Below, piece by piece: positions 1 to 6,880 of a stretch of 10,419 nt of DNA. Origin of the DNA: Campylobacterota bacterium (GTDB taxonomy: Bacteria > Campylobacterota > Campylobacteria > Campylobacterales > Sulfurovaceae); assembly GCA_022600655.1 (NCBI GenBank), contig JAHZJZ010000079.1, forward strand, positions 1-10,419, written 5' to 3'. Every line of letters starts with the position of its first letter. Within the stretch, counting starts at the first letter, position 1. The notes beneath the pieces were generated by a model, which saw only the letters and a program-made list of their open reading frames with translations, ran no database searches and was not told the origin of the DNA. Both the position numbers and the translations under genes were made by a program.

Positions 1-262
1 GCCTCTCACCCTAAGCATAAAAATAAATAGAAGTGTTAATTGTTTTTTTACTTTTTATCTCAAACCCCCGTTTTATAGTCTTTAAAGGCTTTTCATGTAC
101 ATCTTGAAATAGAAAGAGTCTAGATAAAAATTATTAAAACTTATAATACTATATAGTCTATTTGAAAATAAAAGAGTTATATCTGTTAATAAATTGATAA
201 CAAGCCAGTGAAAAGCCCCATAAAAGGAAATATTTTTAATAGATATATTACATCAAACAAGT
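1..262. other. AT-rich non-coding stretch upstream of the atp operon
   Basis: I find no convincing gene here on either strand; stops are frequent in all frames. Bases 1-30 are open in frame 1 and end in TAG, which could be the last codons of an upstream gene, but nine codons are too few to say. The stretch contains three AGTCT motifs at 77-81, 117-121 and 155-159 (spaced 40 and 38 bases), a TATAAT at 142-147, and a short dyad TGTTA/TAACA at 184-188 and 198-202. It most likely holds the 3' flank of the preceding gene plus the upstream control region of the atp operon. None of these small motifs is assigned a function. Confidence 0.6.
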
Positions 263-268
263 TATAAT
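263..268 (+). promoter_or_regulatory. Probable -10 box of the atp operon promoter
   Basis: A perfect TATAAT preceded by GT gives the gnTATAAT form typical of Campylobacterota sigma-70 promoters, which usually show no conserved -35 hexamer but an AT-rich upstream stretch. That is the case here: 228-250 is almost only A and T and no good TTGACA lies 16-18 bases upstream. Transcription would start near 275, leaving a leader of about 20 bases before atpF' with GAGGAG at 283-288. A second TATAAT at 142-147 lacks the preceding G and is a weaker candidate. Confidence 0.6.
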
Positions 269-293
269 ACGCCAAATTTTTTGAGGAGTTTAA

Positions 294-716
294 ATGCTTG
301 ACCTGAACCTTGGTTTGATGTTGTTTGTTCTCGTTATTTTCTTCTCTCTTTTAATTTTATTAAATCAAATGCTCTATAAACCATTGTTGAAGTTTATGGA
401 TGATAGAGATAACTCTATTGGCGAAGATTTAAAAAATGCAAAAGAGATGTCGGGAAGTAATGATGAACTAAATGCTAAAGCTGATGCTGTTTTAGCTGAT
501 GCCAAAGCCGAAGCTAACGCTGTGAGAGAAAAGGCTGTAAATGAAGCTAAAGCTCTAGCAGAGAGTAAAATTGAGAGCAAAACAAAAGAGATTGATACCA
601 AATACCAATCTTTTTTGGGTGAACTTTCACAAAGTAAAGAAGAGTTAGAAAAATCTCTTTCTGAACAACTGCCTCTTTTCAAAGAGAGCTTAAAAACAAA
701 AATGAGCAATCTATAA
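294..716 (+). CDS. atpF': F-type ATP synthase subunit b' (peripheral stalk)
   Basis: This encodes a 140-residue peripheral-stalk subunit of the membrane F0 part of ATP synthase. It would pair with subunit b to hold the alpha3beta3 head still while the rotor turns. One hydrophobic membrane helix lies at about residues 5-27. It is followed by a long charged, Ala/Glu/Lys-rich helix with heptad character (about 45-130), as expected of a b-type stalk dimer. It is the first gene of the atp operon, and its ATG follows GAGGAG at 283-288. The gene is separated from atpF by 15 bases. Paired b' and b genes at the head of the F1 cluster are known in Campylobacter and Helicobacter. Assignment as b' rather than b rests on gene order and on the shorter, signal-free N-terminus. 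Confidence 0.9.
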   Translation: MLDLNLGLMLFVLVIFFSLLILLNQMLYKPLLKFMDDRDNSIGEDLKNAKEMSGSNDELNAKADAVLADAKAEANAVREKAVNEAKALAESKIESKTKEIDTKYQSFLGELSQSKEELEKSLSEQLPLFKESLKTKMSNL

Positions 717-731
717 AAAGGAGGATGAAGA

Positions 732-1268
732 ATGAAAGTTAACAAAATTGTATTAGCTCTTACTTTTGCACTGCCAGTCGTAGCTATGGCTTCAGGAGCA
801 GAACATCATGATATTACAATGTCAAATTCTGACTTTTGGTATAGAGTACTTAACTTTAGTATATTTGCAGGTCTTTTATATTACCTAATCGCAAACCCAA
901 TTAAAGACTTTTTTAAAGGTAGACAAGAGGGAATTGCTAATCAATTAAAAGAGATTGAAGCTAAACTTCAAGCATCGAAAGATGATGCAAAAGCTGCTGA
1001 AGAACAACTCATTGCCAATGAATTGAAAGCAAAAGAGATTGTTGCTGACAGTATAAATGAAGGTAAAATCTTAGCTGAAAATATTGCAAAGAAAAACGAA
1101 GACGTTCTTGCTTCACTTGACAAACAGTTTGATGAAAAAATAGAACTTGAAGGTAAAAAGATGGCAAAAGAGACTATCAATAAACTCTTAAATGATGGTA
1201 TTGATAATAACGACATTGCTATTGATGAATCTAAAGTTGTATCTCTCGTCGCTGGAAAGGTAGCATAA
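732..1268 (+). CDS. atpF: F-type ATP synthase subunit b with signal-like N-terminus
   Basis: This is the second peripheral-stalk subunit of F0, 178 residues. A strong Shine-Dalgarno AAGGAGG (718-724) sits 7 bases before the ATG. The N-terminus looks like a cleavable secretion signal: MKVNK, a hydrophobic core to about residue 20, then an AMA-S possible cleavage site. A second hydrophobic segment at about 38-57 (beginning WYRVLNFSIFAG) is the real membrane anchor. After it comes a long charged coiled-coil-forming helix to about residue 155. The Helicobacter pylori b subunit, as I recall it, has a similar signal-like start. The stop codon overlaps the atpH start (TAATG at 1266-1270), which suggests translational coupling. 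Family assignment is firm; whether the leader is cleaved is inference. Confidence 0.93.
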   Translation: MKVNKIVLALTFALPVVAMASGAEHHDITMSNSDFWYRVLNFSIFAGLLYYLIANPIKDFFKGRQEGIANQLKEIEAKLQASKDDAKAAEEQLIANELKAKEIVADSINEGKILAENIAKKNEDVLASLDKQFDEKIELEGKKMAKETINKLLNDGIDNNDIAIDESKVVSLVAGKVA

Positions 1269-1801
1269 TGGAAGAGTTAATTGCAAGACGATATGTGAAT
1301 GCACTAGTAGAAGTAGCATCAGATGAGCAAAGAGTATCTTATAGTGAAGTCTTAAATGGACTTGCATCTCTTTTTGAAGATAAGCAAGTTTCTGAGAAAT
1401 TAAGCTCTCCACTTATATCAGCTAACGATAAAACAACTTTAGTGTTAGATGGTTTAGGTGAAAGTGCTGATACAAACTTACAGAACTTTGTGAAAATTAT
1501 TGGTGAACATGGTCGTTTAGACCTTATTCCAGTAATTGCTAAATCACTTAATCAGGAGTTACAAAAAGAGAGTAATGAGTACGAGGGCGTAGTAACGGCA
1601 AGTAATGAACTTGATGCTGCTGAGCTTGAAAATCTTCAAAACTCACTTAAAACATATACAGGTTCTACTATTAAACTAACTCAAGAGCAGTCAGATGTAG
1701 ATGGTATTAGAGTAACAGTTGATGATTTAGGTATTGAGGTAAACTTCTCTAAGCAGAGAGTTAAAGAACAGTTAATTGATTTTATTACAAAATCACTATA
1801 A
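1268..1801 (+). CDS. atpH: F-type ATP synthase subunit delta (OSCP)
   Basis: This 177-residue soluble F1 subunit links the b/b' stalk to the top of the alpha subunits. The N-terminus MEELIARRYVNAL is the characteristic family start: [I/L]A[R/K]RYA-like, the first helix of the six-helix N-terminal domain. Residues about 75-95 carry a NLQNFVKIIGEHGRLDLIP-like stretch, the conserved helix of OSCP/delta proteins. The C-terminal part, ending near VKEQLIDFITKSL, matches the family's two-domain plan and usual length of about 175-180. The ATG overlaps the last base of the atpF stop, so it is probably translated by ribosomes finishing atpF. Nothing is missing or odd. Confidence 0.94.
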   Translation: MEELIARRYVNALVEVASDEQRVSYSEVLNGLASLFEDKQVSEKLSSPLISANDKTTLVLDGLGESADTNLQNFVKIIGEHGRLDLIPVIAKSLNQELQKESNEYEGVVTASNELDAAELENLQNSLKTYTGSTIKLTQEQSDVDGIRVTVDDLGIEVNFSKQRVKEQLIDFITKSL

Positions 1802-1828
1802 AATAGTAATCTAACGGAAGGAGTTGCA

Positions 1829-3343
1829 GTGGCAAAGAAATTACAAGCAGATGAAATCTCTTCAATTATCAAAGAGAGAATTGAGAATTTTGAAATTGAT
1901 GTAGATATCAACGAAGTTGGTAAAGTAGTAGGTGTTGCAGATGGCATTACCACAGTATATGGTCTAAACAATGTTATGGCTGGAGAGATAGTTGAGTTCG
2001 AGACTGGTGTTAAAGGTATGGTTCTTAACTTGGAGGAAGCAAGTGTAGGTATCGTTGTACTTGGTACAATGGCAGGAATTAGAGAGGGAATGAGTGTTAA
2101 AAGACTCGGTGAACTTCTTAAAATGCCTGTTGGTGATGCGATGGTTGGTCGTGTTGTTAATCCACTTGGTGAGCCAGTTGATGGTAAAGGTCCAATTGAG
2201 ACTACAGAGTTTAGACTTCTTGAAGACAAAGCACCAGGAATCATGGCTAGAAAATCAGTTCATGAGCCATTACAGACAGGTATTAAAGCTATTGATGCAC
2301 TTGTACCAGTTGGTAGAGGTCAAAGAGAGCTTATCATTGGTGATAGACAAACTGGTAAAACAACACTGGCTATCGATACAATCATCAACCAAAAAGGTCA
2401 AGATGTTATCTGTGTATATGTTGCTATTGGTCAAAAACAATCAACAGTTGCAGCAATGGTTAAGAAGCTTGAAGAGCATGGAGCAATGGATTATACAATT
2501 ATCGTTAATGCATCAGCTTCTGACTCTTCAGCGTTCCAGTTCCTTGCACCATATGCAGGTGTTACACTAGCTGAGTACTATATGCACTCAAGCAGACATG
2601 CCGTTATCTTCTATGATGACTTAACAAAACATGCTGTTGCTTATAGAGAGATGTCATTGATTCTTAGAAGACCTCCAGGTAGAGAGGCGTATCCTGGTGA
2701 TGTATTCTATCTTCACTCAAGACTTCTTGAGAGAGCTGCTAAGCTTTCAGATGAGAATGGTGCAGGTTCAATTACAGCATTCCCAATCATTGAAACACAA
2801 GCAGGTGATGTTGCAGCGTATATTCCAACAAACGTAATTTCAATTACAGATGGACAGATTTTCCTTGAAACAGATCTATTTAACTCAGGTGTAAGACCAG
2901 CTATTAACGTTGGACTTTCAGTATCTAGAGTTGGTGGTGCAGCACAGATTAAAGCTACTAAGCAAGTTGCTGGTACATTAAGACTTGATCTTGCATCATT
3001 TAGAGAACTTCAAGCCTTTGCTCAGTTCGCTTCAGATCTTGATGATCACAGTAGAGGACAACTTGAAAGAGGTGCTAGAATGGTTGAGGTTCTTAAGCAA
3101 GGACCATATGCTCCAGTTGCCGTAGAGAAGCAAGTTCTTATGATTTTTGCTGGTAATAAAGGTTACCTTGACAATATCGCTGTTTCTGCAGTTACTAAAT
3201 TTGAAGCAGAGCTTTATCCATTTATGGAAGCAAAGTATGCATCTGTTTTAGATAGTATTAGAGATAACAAAAAAATCACTGATGAGAATGAAGCAGATTT
3301 GAAAAAAGCACTTGACGATTTCAGCGAATCTTTCTCAGTATAA
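1829..3343 (+). CDS. atpA: F-type ATP synthase subunit alpha
   Basis: This is the non-catalytic nucleotide-binding subunit of the F1 hexamer, 504 residues, full length for the family. An N-terminal beta-barrel (about 25-95) is followed by the RecA-like nucleotide domain: Walker A GDRQTGKT at 171-178, Walker B strand ending in FYDD at 261-264, and the DQ-less alpha-type RRPPGREAYPGDVFYLHSRL region at 280-299. The conserved arginine finger that reaches the catalytic beta site is in SVSRVGG (R367). The helical C-terminal domain follows. The start is GTG at 1829, chosen because AAGGAG (1818-1823) lies 5 bases upstream and the protein begins MAKKLQADEI, a normal alpha N-terminus. The 27-base gap after atpH is the largest inside the operon. 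Confidence 0.98.
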   Translation: MAKKLQADEISSIIKERIENFEIDVDINEVGKVVGVADGITTVYGLNNVMAGEIVEFETGVKGMVLNLEEASVGIVVLGTMAGIREGMSVKRLGELLKMPVGDAMVGRVVNPLGEPVDGKGPIETTEFRLLEDKAPGIMARKSVHEPLQTGIKAIDALVPVGRGQRELIIGDRQTGKTTLAIDTIINQKGQDVICVYVAIGQKQSTVAAMVKKLEEHGAMDYTIIVNASASDSSAFQFLAPYAGVTLAEYYMHSSRHAVIFYDDLTKHAVAYREMSLILRRPPGREAYPGDVFYLHSRLLERAAKLSDENGAGSITAFPIIETQAGDVAAYIPTNVISITDGQIFLETDLFNSGVRPAINVGLSVSRVGGAAQIKATKQVAGTLRLDLASFRELQAFAQFASDLDDHSRGQLERGARMVEVLKQGPYAPVAVEKQVLMIFAGNKGYLDNIAVSAVTKFEAELYPFMEAKYASVLDSIRDNKKITDENEADLKKALDDFSESFSV

Positions 3344-3353
3344 AGGCTAAACC

Positions 3354-4241
3354 ATGGCTAACTTAAAAGAGATAAAGCGTAAGATTTCGAGTGTTAAAGG
3401 TACTCAAAAGACCACGCGTGCGATGAAACTTGTTTCATCGGCTAAACTTAAAAGAACGGAAGAAGTAGCAAAACGTTCTAAAGTTTATGCAGCTAAACTT
3501 ACTGAGCTTCTCAATGAGATTGCTCGTAAGATGCAACAGAACAATGAAAATGGGATTGATAATGTTTTCTTTAAAGAGAACCAAAATCCTAAAAAAGTTG
3601 ATGTTGTATATGTAACAGCTGACAAAGGTCTTTGTGGTGGTTTTAACTTTCAAACCATTAAACGAACTAACAAAGTGTTAAGTGAGTTTAAAGAAGCTGG
3701 TACTGAAGTAAGATTAAGTGGTATTGGTAAAAAAGGTATTGCATACTACAAGTATAATAAAATCGAAATGATTAATGAGATAGATGACTTAAGTTCAGCT
3801 CCAAACTATGAGCGTGCAAAAGAGTTTATCTCTGAGTTAGTTGAAGATTATATAAGTGGTAAGACTGATAAAATTGTATTGATTCACAACGGTTATGTGA
3901 ATATGATTACTCAAGAGATTAATCAACAACAACTTTTACCAGTAGATACATCAGCGTTAGAGCTTGATGCCGTTTCACTTTCTGAGATGGATATTGAGCC
4001 AGATGATGATGATACACTTTTAGATGCATTGGTGAAAAAATATGTTGAGTACACAATGTACTATGCACTACTTAATTCACTAGCAGCTGAGCACAGTGCC
4101 AGAATGCAAGCGATGGATGCAGCGACTAACAATGCAAAAGAGATGGTGGGTAAACTCACTGTTAAGTATAATAAAGCAAGACAAGAAGCGATTACGACTG
4201 AACTCATTGAGATTATCAGTGGTATGGAATCGATGAAATAA
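3354..4241 (+). CDS. atpG: F-type ATP synthase subunit gamma (central shaft)
   Basis: This 295-residue protein forms the rotating central stalk of F1. The N-terminal helix begins MANLKEIKRKISSVKGTQK and the C-terminal helix ends near ELIEIISGMESMK; these pair as the antiparallel coiled coil that turns inside the alpha3beta3 ring. Between them are the conserved ADKGLCGGFN motif (residues 89-98) and EHSARMQAMDAATNNA (246-261). The sequence has no cyanobacterial or chloroplast-type regulatory disulfide insertion. The Shine-Dalgarno AAAGG (3342-3346) overlaps the atpA stop codon, and the gap is only 10 bases, so the two genes are likely coupled. The protein has an acidic stretch DIEPDDDD at 213-220. 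Confidence 0.96.
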   Translation: MANLKEIKRKISSVKGTQKTTRAMKLVSSAKLKRTEEVAKRSKVYAAKLTELLNEIARKMQQNNENGIDNVFFKENQNPKKVDVVYVTADKGLCGGFNFQTIKRTNKVLSEFKEAGTEVRLSGIGKKGIAYYKYNKIEMINEIDDLSSAPNYERAKEFISELVEDYISGKTDKIVLIHNGYVNMITQEINQQQLLPVDTSALELDAVSLSEMDIEPDDDDTLLDALVKKYVEYTMYYALLNSLAAEHSARMQAMDAATNNAKEMVGKLTVKYNKARQEAITTELIEIISGMESMK

Positions 4242-4259
4242 GAAGAGGAGAATAGATTA

Positions 4260-5666
4260 ATGACAGGTAAAGTAGTACAGGTACTAGGTCCAGTTGTCGA
4301 TGTTGATTTTACGGATTATCTTCCAGCAATTAACGAAGCATTAGAGACAACAATTGCCCTTGAGAATGGTGACCAAAAATTGGTTTTAGAAGTTGCAGCA
4401 CAGCTTGGTGATAACAGAGTTAGAACCATTGCAATGGATATGAGTGAAGGTTTGGTAAGAGGTCAAGAGGTTACAGCAACTGGTGATTCAATTAAAGTTC
4501 CAGTTGGTGAAGAGGTTCTTGGAAGAATCTTCAACGTTGTTGGTGATACTGTTGATGATGCTGGTGATTTCTCTGCAAAAGAGTACTGGTCAATTCACAG
4601 AGATCCTCCTCCATTTGAAGAGCAGAGTACAGCAACAGAAGTATTTGAAACAGGTATCAAAGTAGTTGACCTTCTTGCTCCTTATAACAAAGGTGGTAAA
4701 GTTGGACTATTCGGTGGTGCTGGTGTTGGTAAAACTGTAATTATTATGGAGCTTATCAATAACGTTGCTATGAAACATAGTGGTTACTCTGTATTTGCTG
4801 GTGTTGGTGAGAGAACACGTGAAGGTAATGACCTTTACTTCGAAATGGAAGAGTCAAACGTACTTGACAAAGTTGCACTCTGTTATGGTCAGATGAGTGA
4901 ACCTCCAGGAGCAAGAAACAGAATTGCGTTAACAGGTCTTACAATGGCTGAGTATTTCCGTGATGAGATGGGTCTTGATGTATTGATGTTTATCGATAAT
5001 ATCTTTAGATTTGCACAGTCAGGTTCAGAGATGTCAGCACTTCTTGGTCGTATTCCAAGTGCCGTTGGTTATCAGCCTACACTTGCATCTGAGATGGGTA
5101 AACTCCAAGAGAGAATTACATCGACAACAAAAGGTTCAATTACTTCTGTTCAGGCAGTATACGTACCAGCAGATGACTTGACAGATCCAGCTCCAGCTTC
5201 TGTATTTGCTCACTTAGATGCAACAACAGTACTTAACAGATCTATTGCTGAAAAAGGTATCTATCCAGCGGTTGATCCACTTGATTCAACATCAAGAATG
5301 CTAGATCCACAAATTTTAGGTGAAGAGCATTATAACATTGCTCGTGGTGTTCAAGCGATTCTTCAAAAGTATAAAGATCTTCAAGATATCATTGCGATTC
5401 TTGGTATGGATGAGCTTTCAGAAGATGACAAAAACACTGTTGAGAGAGCAAGAAAGATTGAGAAGTATTTATCTCAGCCATTCCACGTTGCAGAAGTATT
5501 TACAGGAAGCCCAGGGGTTTATGTTGAGCTTTCTGATACATTGGCAGGGTTTAAAGGTCTTATCGAAGGTAAATATGACGACATGTACGAAGATGCATTC
5601 TATATGGTTGGAAATATGGAAGAGGCAATTGCTAAGAACGAAAAGATTTTAGCTAAGTCTAAATAA
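4260..5666 (+). CDS. atpD: F-type ATP synthase subunit beta (catalytic)
   Basis: This is the catalytic subunit of F1, 468 residues, full length. It makes ATP from ADP and phosphate as the gamma shaft rotates. Visible landmarks are Walker A GGAGVGKT (152-159), the catalytic glutamate in GERTREGND (E184), the Walker B strand VLMFIDN (241-247), the SALLGRIPSAVGYQPTL region (259-275) and the DELSEDD loop (384-390) that contacts gamma/epsilon. All residues needed for catalysis are present. GAGGAG at 4245-4250 precedes the ATG by 9 bases, and the gene follows atpG by 18 bases. No sign of frame damage or unusual composition was seen. Confidence 0.98.
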   Translation: MTGKVVQVLGPVVDVDFTDYLPAINEALETTIALENGDQKLVLEVAAQLGDNRVRTIAMDMSEGLVRGQEVTATGDSIKVPVGEEVLGRIFNVVGDTVDDAGDFSAKEYWSIHRDPPPFEEQSTATEVFETGIKVVDLLAPYNKGGKVGLFGGAGVGKTVIIMELINNVAMKHSGYSVFAGVGERTREGNDLYFEMEESNVLDKVALCYGQMSEPPGARNRIALTGLTMAEYFRDEMGLDVLMFIDNIFRFAQSGSEMSALLGRIPSAVGYQPTLASEMGKLQERITSTTKGSITSVQAVYVPADDLTDPAPASVFAHLDATTVLNRSIAEKGIYPAVDPLDSTSRMLDPQILGEEHYNIARGVQAILQKYKDLQDIIAILGMDELSEDDKNTVERARKIEKYLSQPFHVAEVFTGSPGVYVELSDTLAGFKGLIEGKYDDMYEDAFYMVGNMEEAIAKNEKILAKSK

Positions 5667-5682
5667 GTCAAAGGAGCAAAAT

Positions 5683-6069
5683 ATGAAGCTCATGAAACTT
5701 GAGATTGTGACACCAAATGGTGTCATTTTCGATGATGAAATAAAACAAGTAACACTTCCAGGTAGCGAAGGTGAGTTTGGTGTATTAGCTGATCACGCTA
5801 CCTTAGTTTCACTGCTTGACACAGGAGTTATCGTTATAGAAACCTCGGATTCTAAAGAGATTTCTGTCGCTGTTGACTCTGGTTATGTCAAAGTTGAAGA
5901 AGAGAAAACTCTCTGCGTAGTTGATGGTGCTGTTGCTCTTAGTGGTGACGACTCAGACCTCGCTGAAAAAATTGCTGAAGCAAAAGAACTGCTTGACAAA
6001 GCACAAACTTCTAGTACAGCTATTATTGCTGCTAAAAGTAAAGTAGACAGCATTAGTAAAAACTTTTAG
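5683..6069 (+). CDS. atpC: F-type ATP synthase subunit epsilon
   Basis: This 128-residue subunit joins the gamma shaft to the c-ring and can inhibit ATP hydrolysis. The N-terminal beta-sandwich carries the family signature: LEIVTPNG near residues 6-13 and LPGSEGEFGVLADHA near 26-40. The C-terminal helical part (about 90-128) is short but present. AAGGAG (5671-5676) lies 6 bases before the chosen ATG at 5683. A second in-frame ATG at 5692 is also possible but is poorly spaced from the Shine-Dalgarno. It is the last gene of the atp operon and is followed by two small hairpins. Confidence 0.95.
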   Translation: MKLMKLEIVTPNGVIFDDEIKQVTLPGSEGEFGVLADHATLVSLLDTGVIVIETSDSKEISVAVDSGYVKVEEEKTLCVVDGAVALSGDDSDLAEKIAEAKELLDKAQTSSTAIIAAKSKVDSISKNF

Positions 6070-6070
6070 A

Positions 6071-6123
6071 TTTTAGGGGTTCTTCCCTTAAAGTCTACCT
6101 CCAATGGATAGCTCTTTATCCAT
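6071..6123 (+). terminator. Possible tandem-hairpin end of the atp transcript
   Basis: Two inverted repeats follow the atpC stop directly. The first has arms 6071-6079 and 6084-6092 around a TTCT loop: nine positions with one T-T mismatch and one G-T pair, core AGGG/CCCT. The second is a perfect 7-bp dyad ATGGATA/TATCCAT at 6104-6110 and 6117-6123 with a 6-base loop. Neither is followed by a clear T-run, so a classic intrinsic terminator is not shown. They may stop or stabilise the 3' end of the operon mRNA; that is inference. Confidence 0.4.
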
Positions 6124-6211
6124 CTTACCTTATTAACCATTTTCTTAACTATTCAGTTCTAAAAATCCAAAAAATAGATTTTATTGGAGAGATATGAGTA
6201 AAAACTTTAGA

Positions 6212-6217
6212 TATAAT
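6212..6217 (+). promoter_or_regulatory. Probable -10 box for the Uma2-family gene
   Basis: A perfect TATAAT preceded by GA (gnTATAAT form) lies 29 bases before the ATG at 6247. No good -35 hexamer stands 16-18 bases upstream, as is usual for the group inferred here. It lies inside a near-copy of the atpC 3' end (see findings). It implies that the downstream gene is transcribed separately from atp. Confidence 0.5.
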
Positions 6218-6246
6218 AGGAAATAAATATTGCAGAAGGAGTCAAA

Positions 6247-6789
6247 ATGTCTGTATCTCAAATTTTAAATTATACCTATGAAGACTATAAAAACTGGGAA
6301 GGTTCTTGGGAGCTTATAGATGGAGTACCCATTTCTATGGCTCCTGCTCCTATGAAGATTCATCAAAAAATTGCCAGTGAACTTTTTTTTCAACTCAAAC
6401 AGGAACTTAATGATGAATGTTCAGAATGTGAAGTACTTTATGAAACAGACTGGAAAATTTCTAATTCAACAACATTAAGACCTGATATTGTTCTAAGTTG
6501 TAATGATGATGGAGAAGCTTACTTAACTAAAAGTCCTAAAATCGTTATTGAAATTCTTAGTCCATCAACTGCTAAAAAAGACGAAACCATTAAATTTGAT
6601 ATTTACGAAGAAGAAAAAGTCCAATATTATATTTTGGTCTACCCTAATGACTTAAAAGCTAAAGTCTATACACTTGAAAAAAACAACTATACTAAAGTCG
6701 GTGACTTTAGTAAAGAAAAGCTTGTTTTTGAAGACATAGAATGTGAACTTGAACTTGATTTTGAGAAGGTTTTTCGTAGTTTTAGATAA
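6247..6789 (+). CDS. Uma2-family PD-(D/E)XK nuclease-fold protein
   Basis: This 180-residue soluble protein has the features of the Uma2 family (restriction-endonuclease-like fold, biological role unknown). An opening region YTYEDYKNWEGSWELIDG (residues 9-26) includes the conserved E22. A helix with H39 (KIHQKIASEL) follows, then RPDIVL with the putative metal-binding D80, and VIEILSPSTAKKD with E102 and a lysine at K110 or K111, which together resemble a D...ExL...K active site. A C-terminal strand region EKVQYYILVYPND comes after it. AAGGAG (6236-6241) sits 5 bases before the ATG. It stands alone, with its own probable promoter and no partner gene in the same direction. Uma2 genes are common in cyanobacteria and scattered elsewhere, so horizontal gain is plausible but not shown. 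DNA cleavage has not been proven for most members. Confidence 0.85.
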   Translation: MSVSQILNYTYEDYKNWEGSWELIDGVPISMAPAPMKIHQKIASELFFQLKQELNDECSECEVLYETDWKISNSTTLRPDIVLSCNDDGEAYLTKSPKIVIEILSPSTAKKDETIKFDIYEEEKVQYYILVYPNDLKAKVYTLEKNNYTKVGDFSKEKLVFEDIECELELDFEKVFRSFR

Positions 6790-6806
6790 AGTAAACTATT
6801 TATTTA

Positions 6807-6841
6807 GCTTGTTTCCACTTAAATTATGAATGGGAACAAGC
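6807..6841. terminator. Dyad between convergent genes, possible bidirectional terminator
   Basis: Arms at 6807-6817 and 6831-6841 can form an 11-bp stem with one G-T pair around a 13-base loop (arms beginning GCTTGTT and ending AACAAGC). It sits in the 91-base gap between the + strand Uma2-family gene and the - strand glnS, where a shared terminator would be expected. On the + strand the 3' flank is A-rich rather than T-rich, and on the - strand the flank is mixed T and A, so neither direction has a clean U-tract. The stem itself is well supported; the function is inferred from position. Confidence 0.5.
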
Positions 6842-6880
6842 GAAAAAATAAAGGAACATCCTGCCAAAGTTTCTAATAGT

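Noticed and set aside
1..30. Possible last codons of an upstream gene (open to TAG at 28-30)
   Set aside because: Nine codons at the window edge cannot be told from chance, and nothing in them is recognisable.
95..104. Palindrome CATGTACATC region (ATGTACAT core)
   Set aside because: An 8-base palindrome is expected by chance in AT-rich DNA, and no second copy or spacing supports an operator.
1..293. parS site or replication origin upstream of atp, given the usual parAB neighbour
   Set aside because: I see no TGTTTCACGTGAAACA-like sequence and no cluster of DnaA boxes.
374..745. Antisense open frame across atpF' and the start of atpF
   Set aside because: It is a Ser/Leu/Ala-rich mirror of the charged coiled-coil coding sequence, with no independent features.
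1681..2244. Long open frame on the - strand across the atpH/atpA junction
   Set aside because: It is antisense to well-supported atpH and atpA, has a low-complexity Ser/Thr/Pro/Leu composition, and no Shine-Dalgarno or family motif.
2094..2570. Second + strand frame of 158 codons inside atpA
   Set aside because: It is rich in Leu/Gln/His from reading conserved alpha-subunit codons out of frame; the real frame carries the Walker A and B motifs.
6167..6187. Imperfect CCAA...TTGG dyad before the Uma2 gene
   Set aside because: Only seven of ten positions pair and most are A-T; too weak to call an operator, although its place just upstream of the -10 box was considered.
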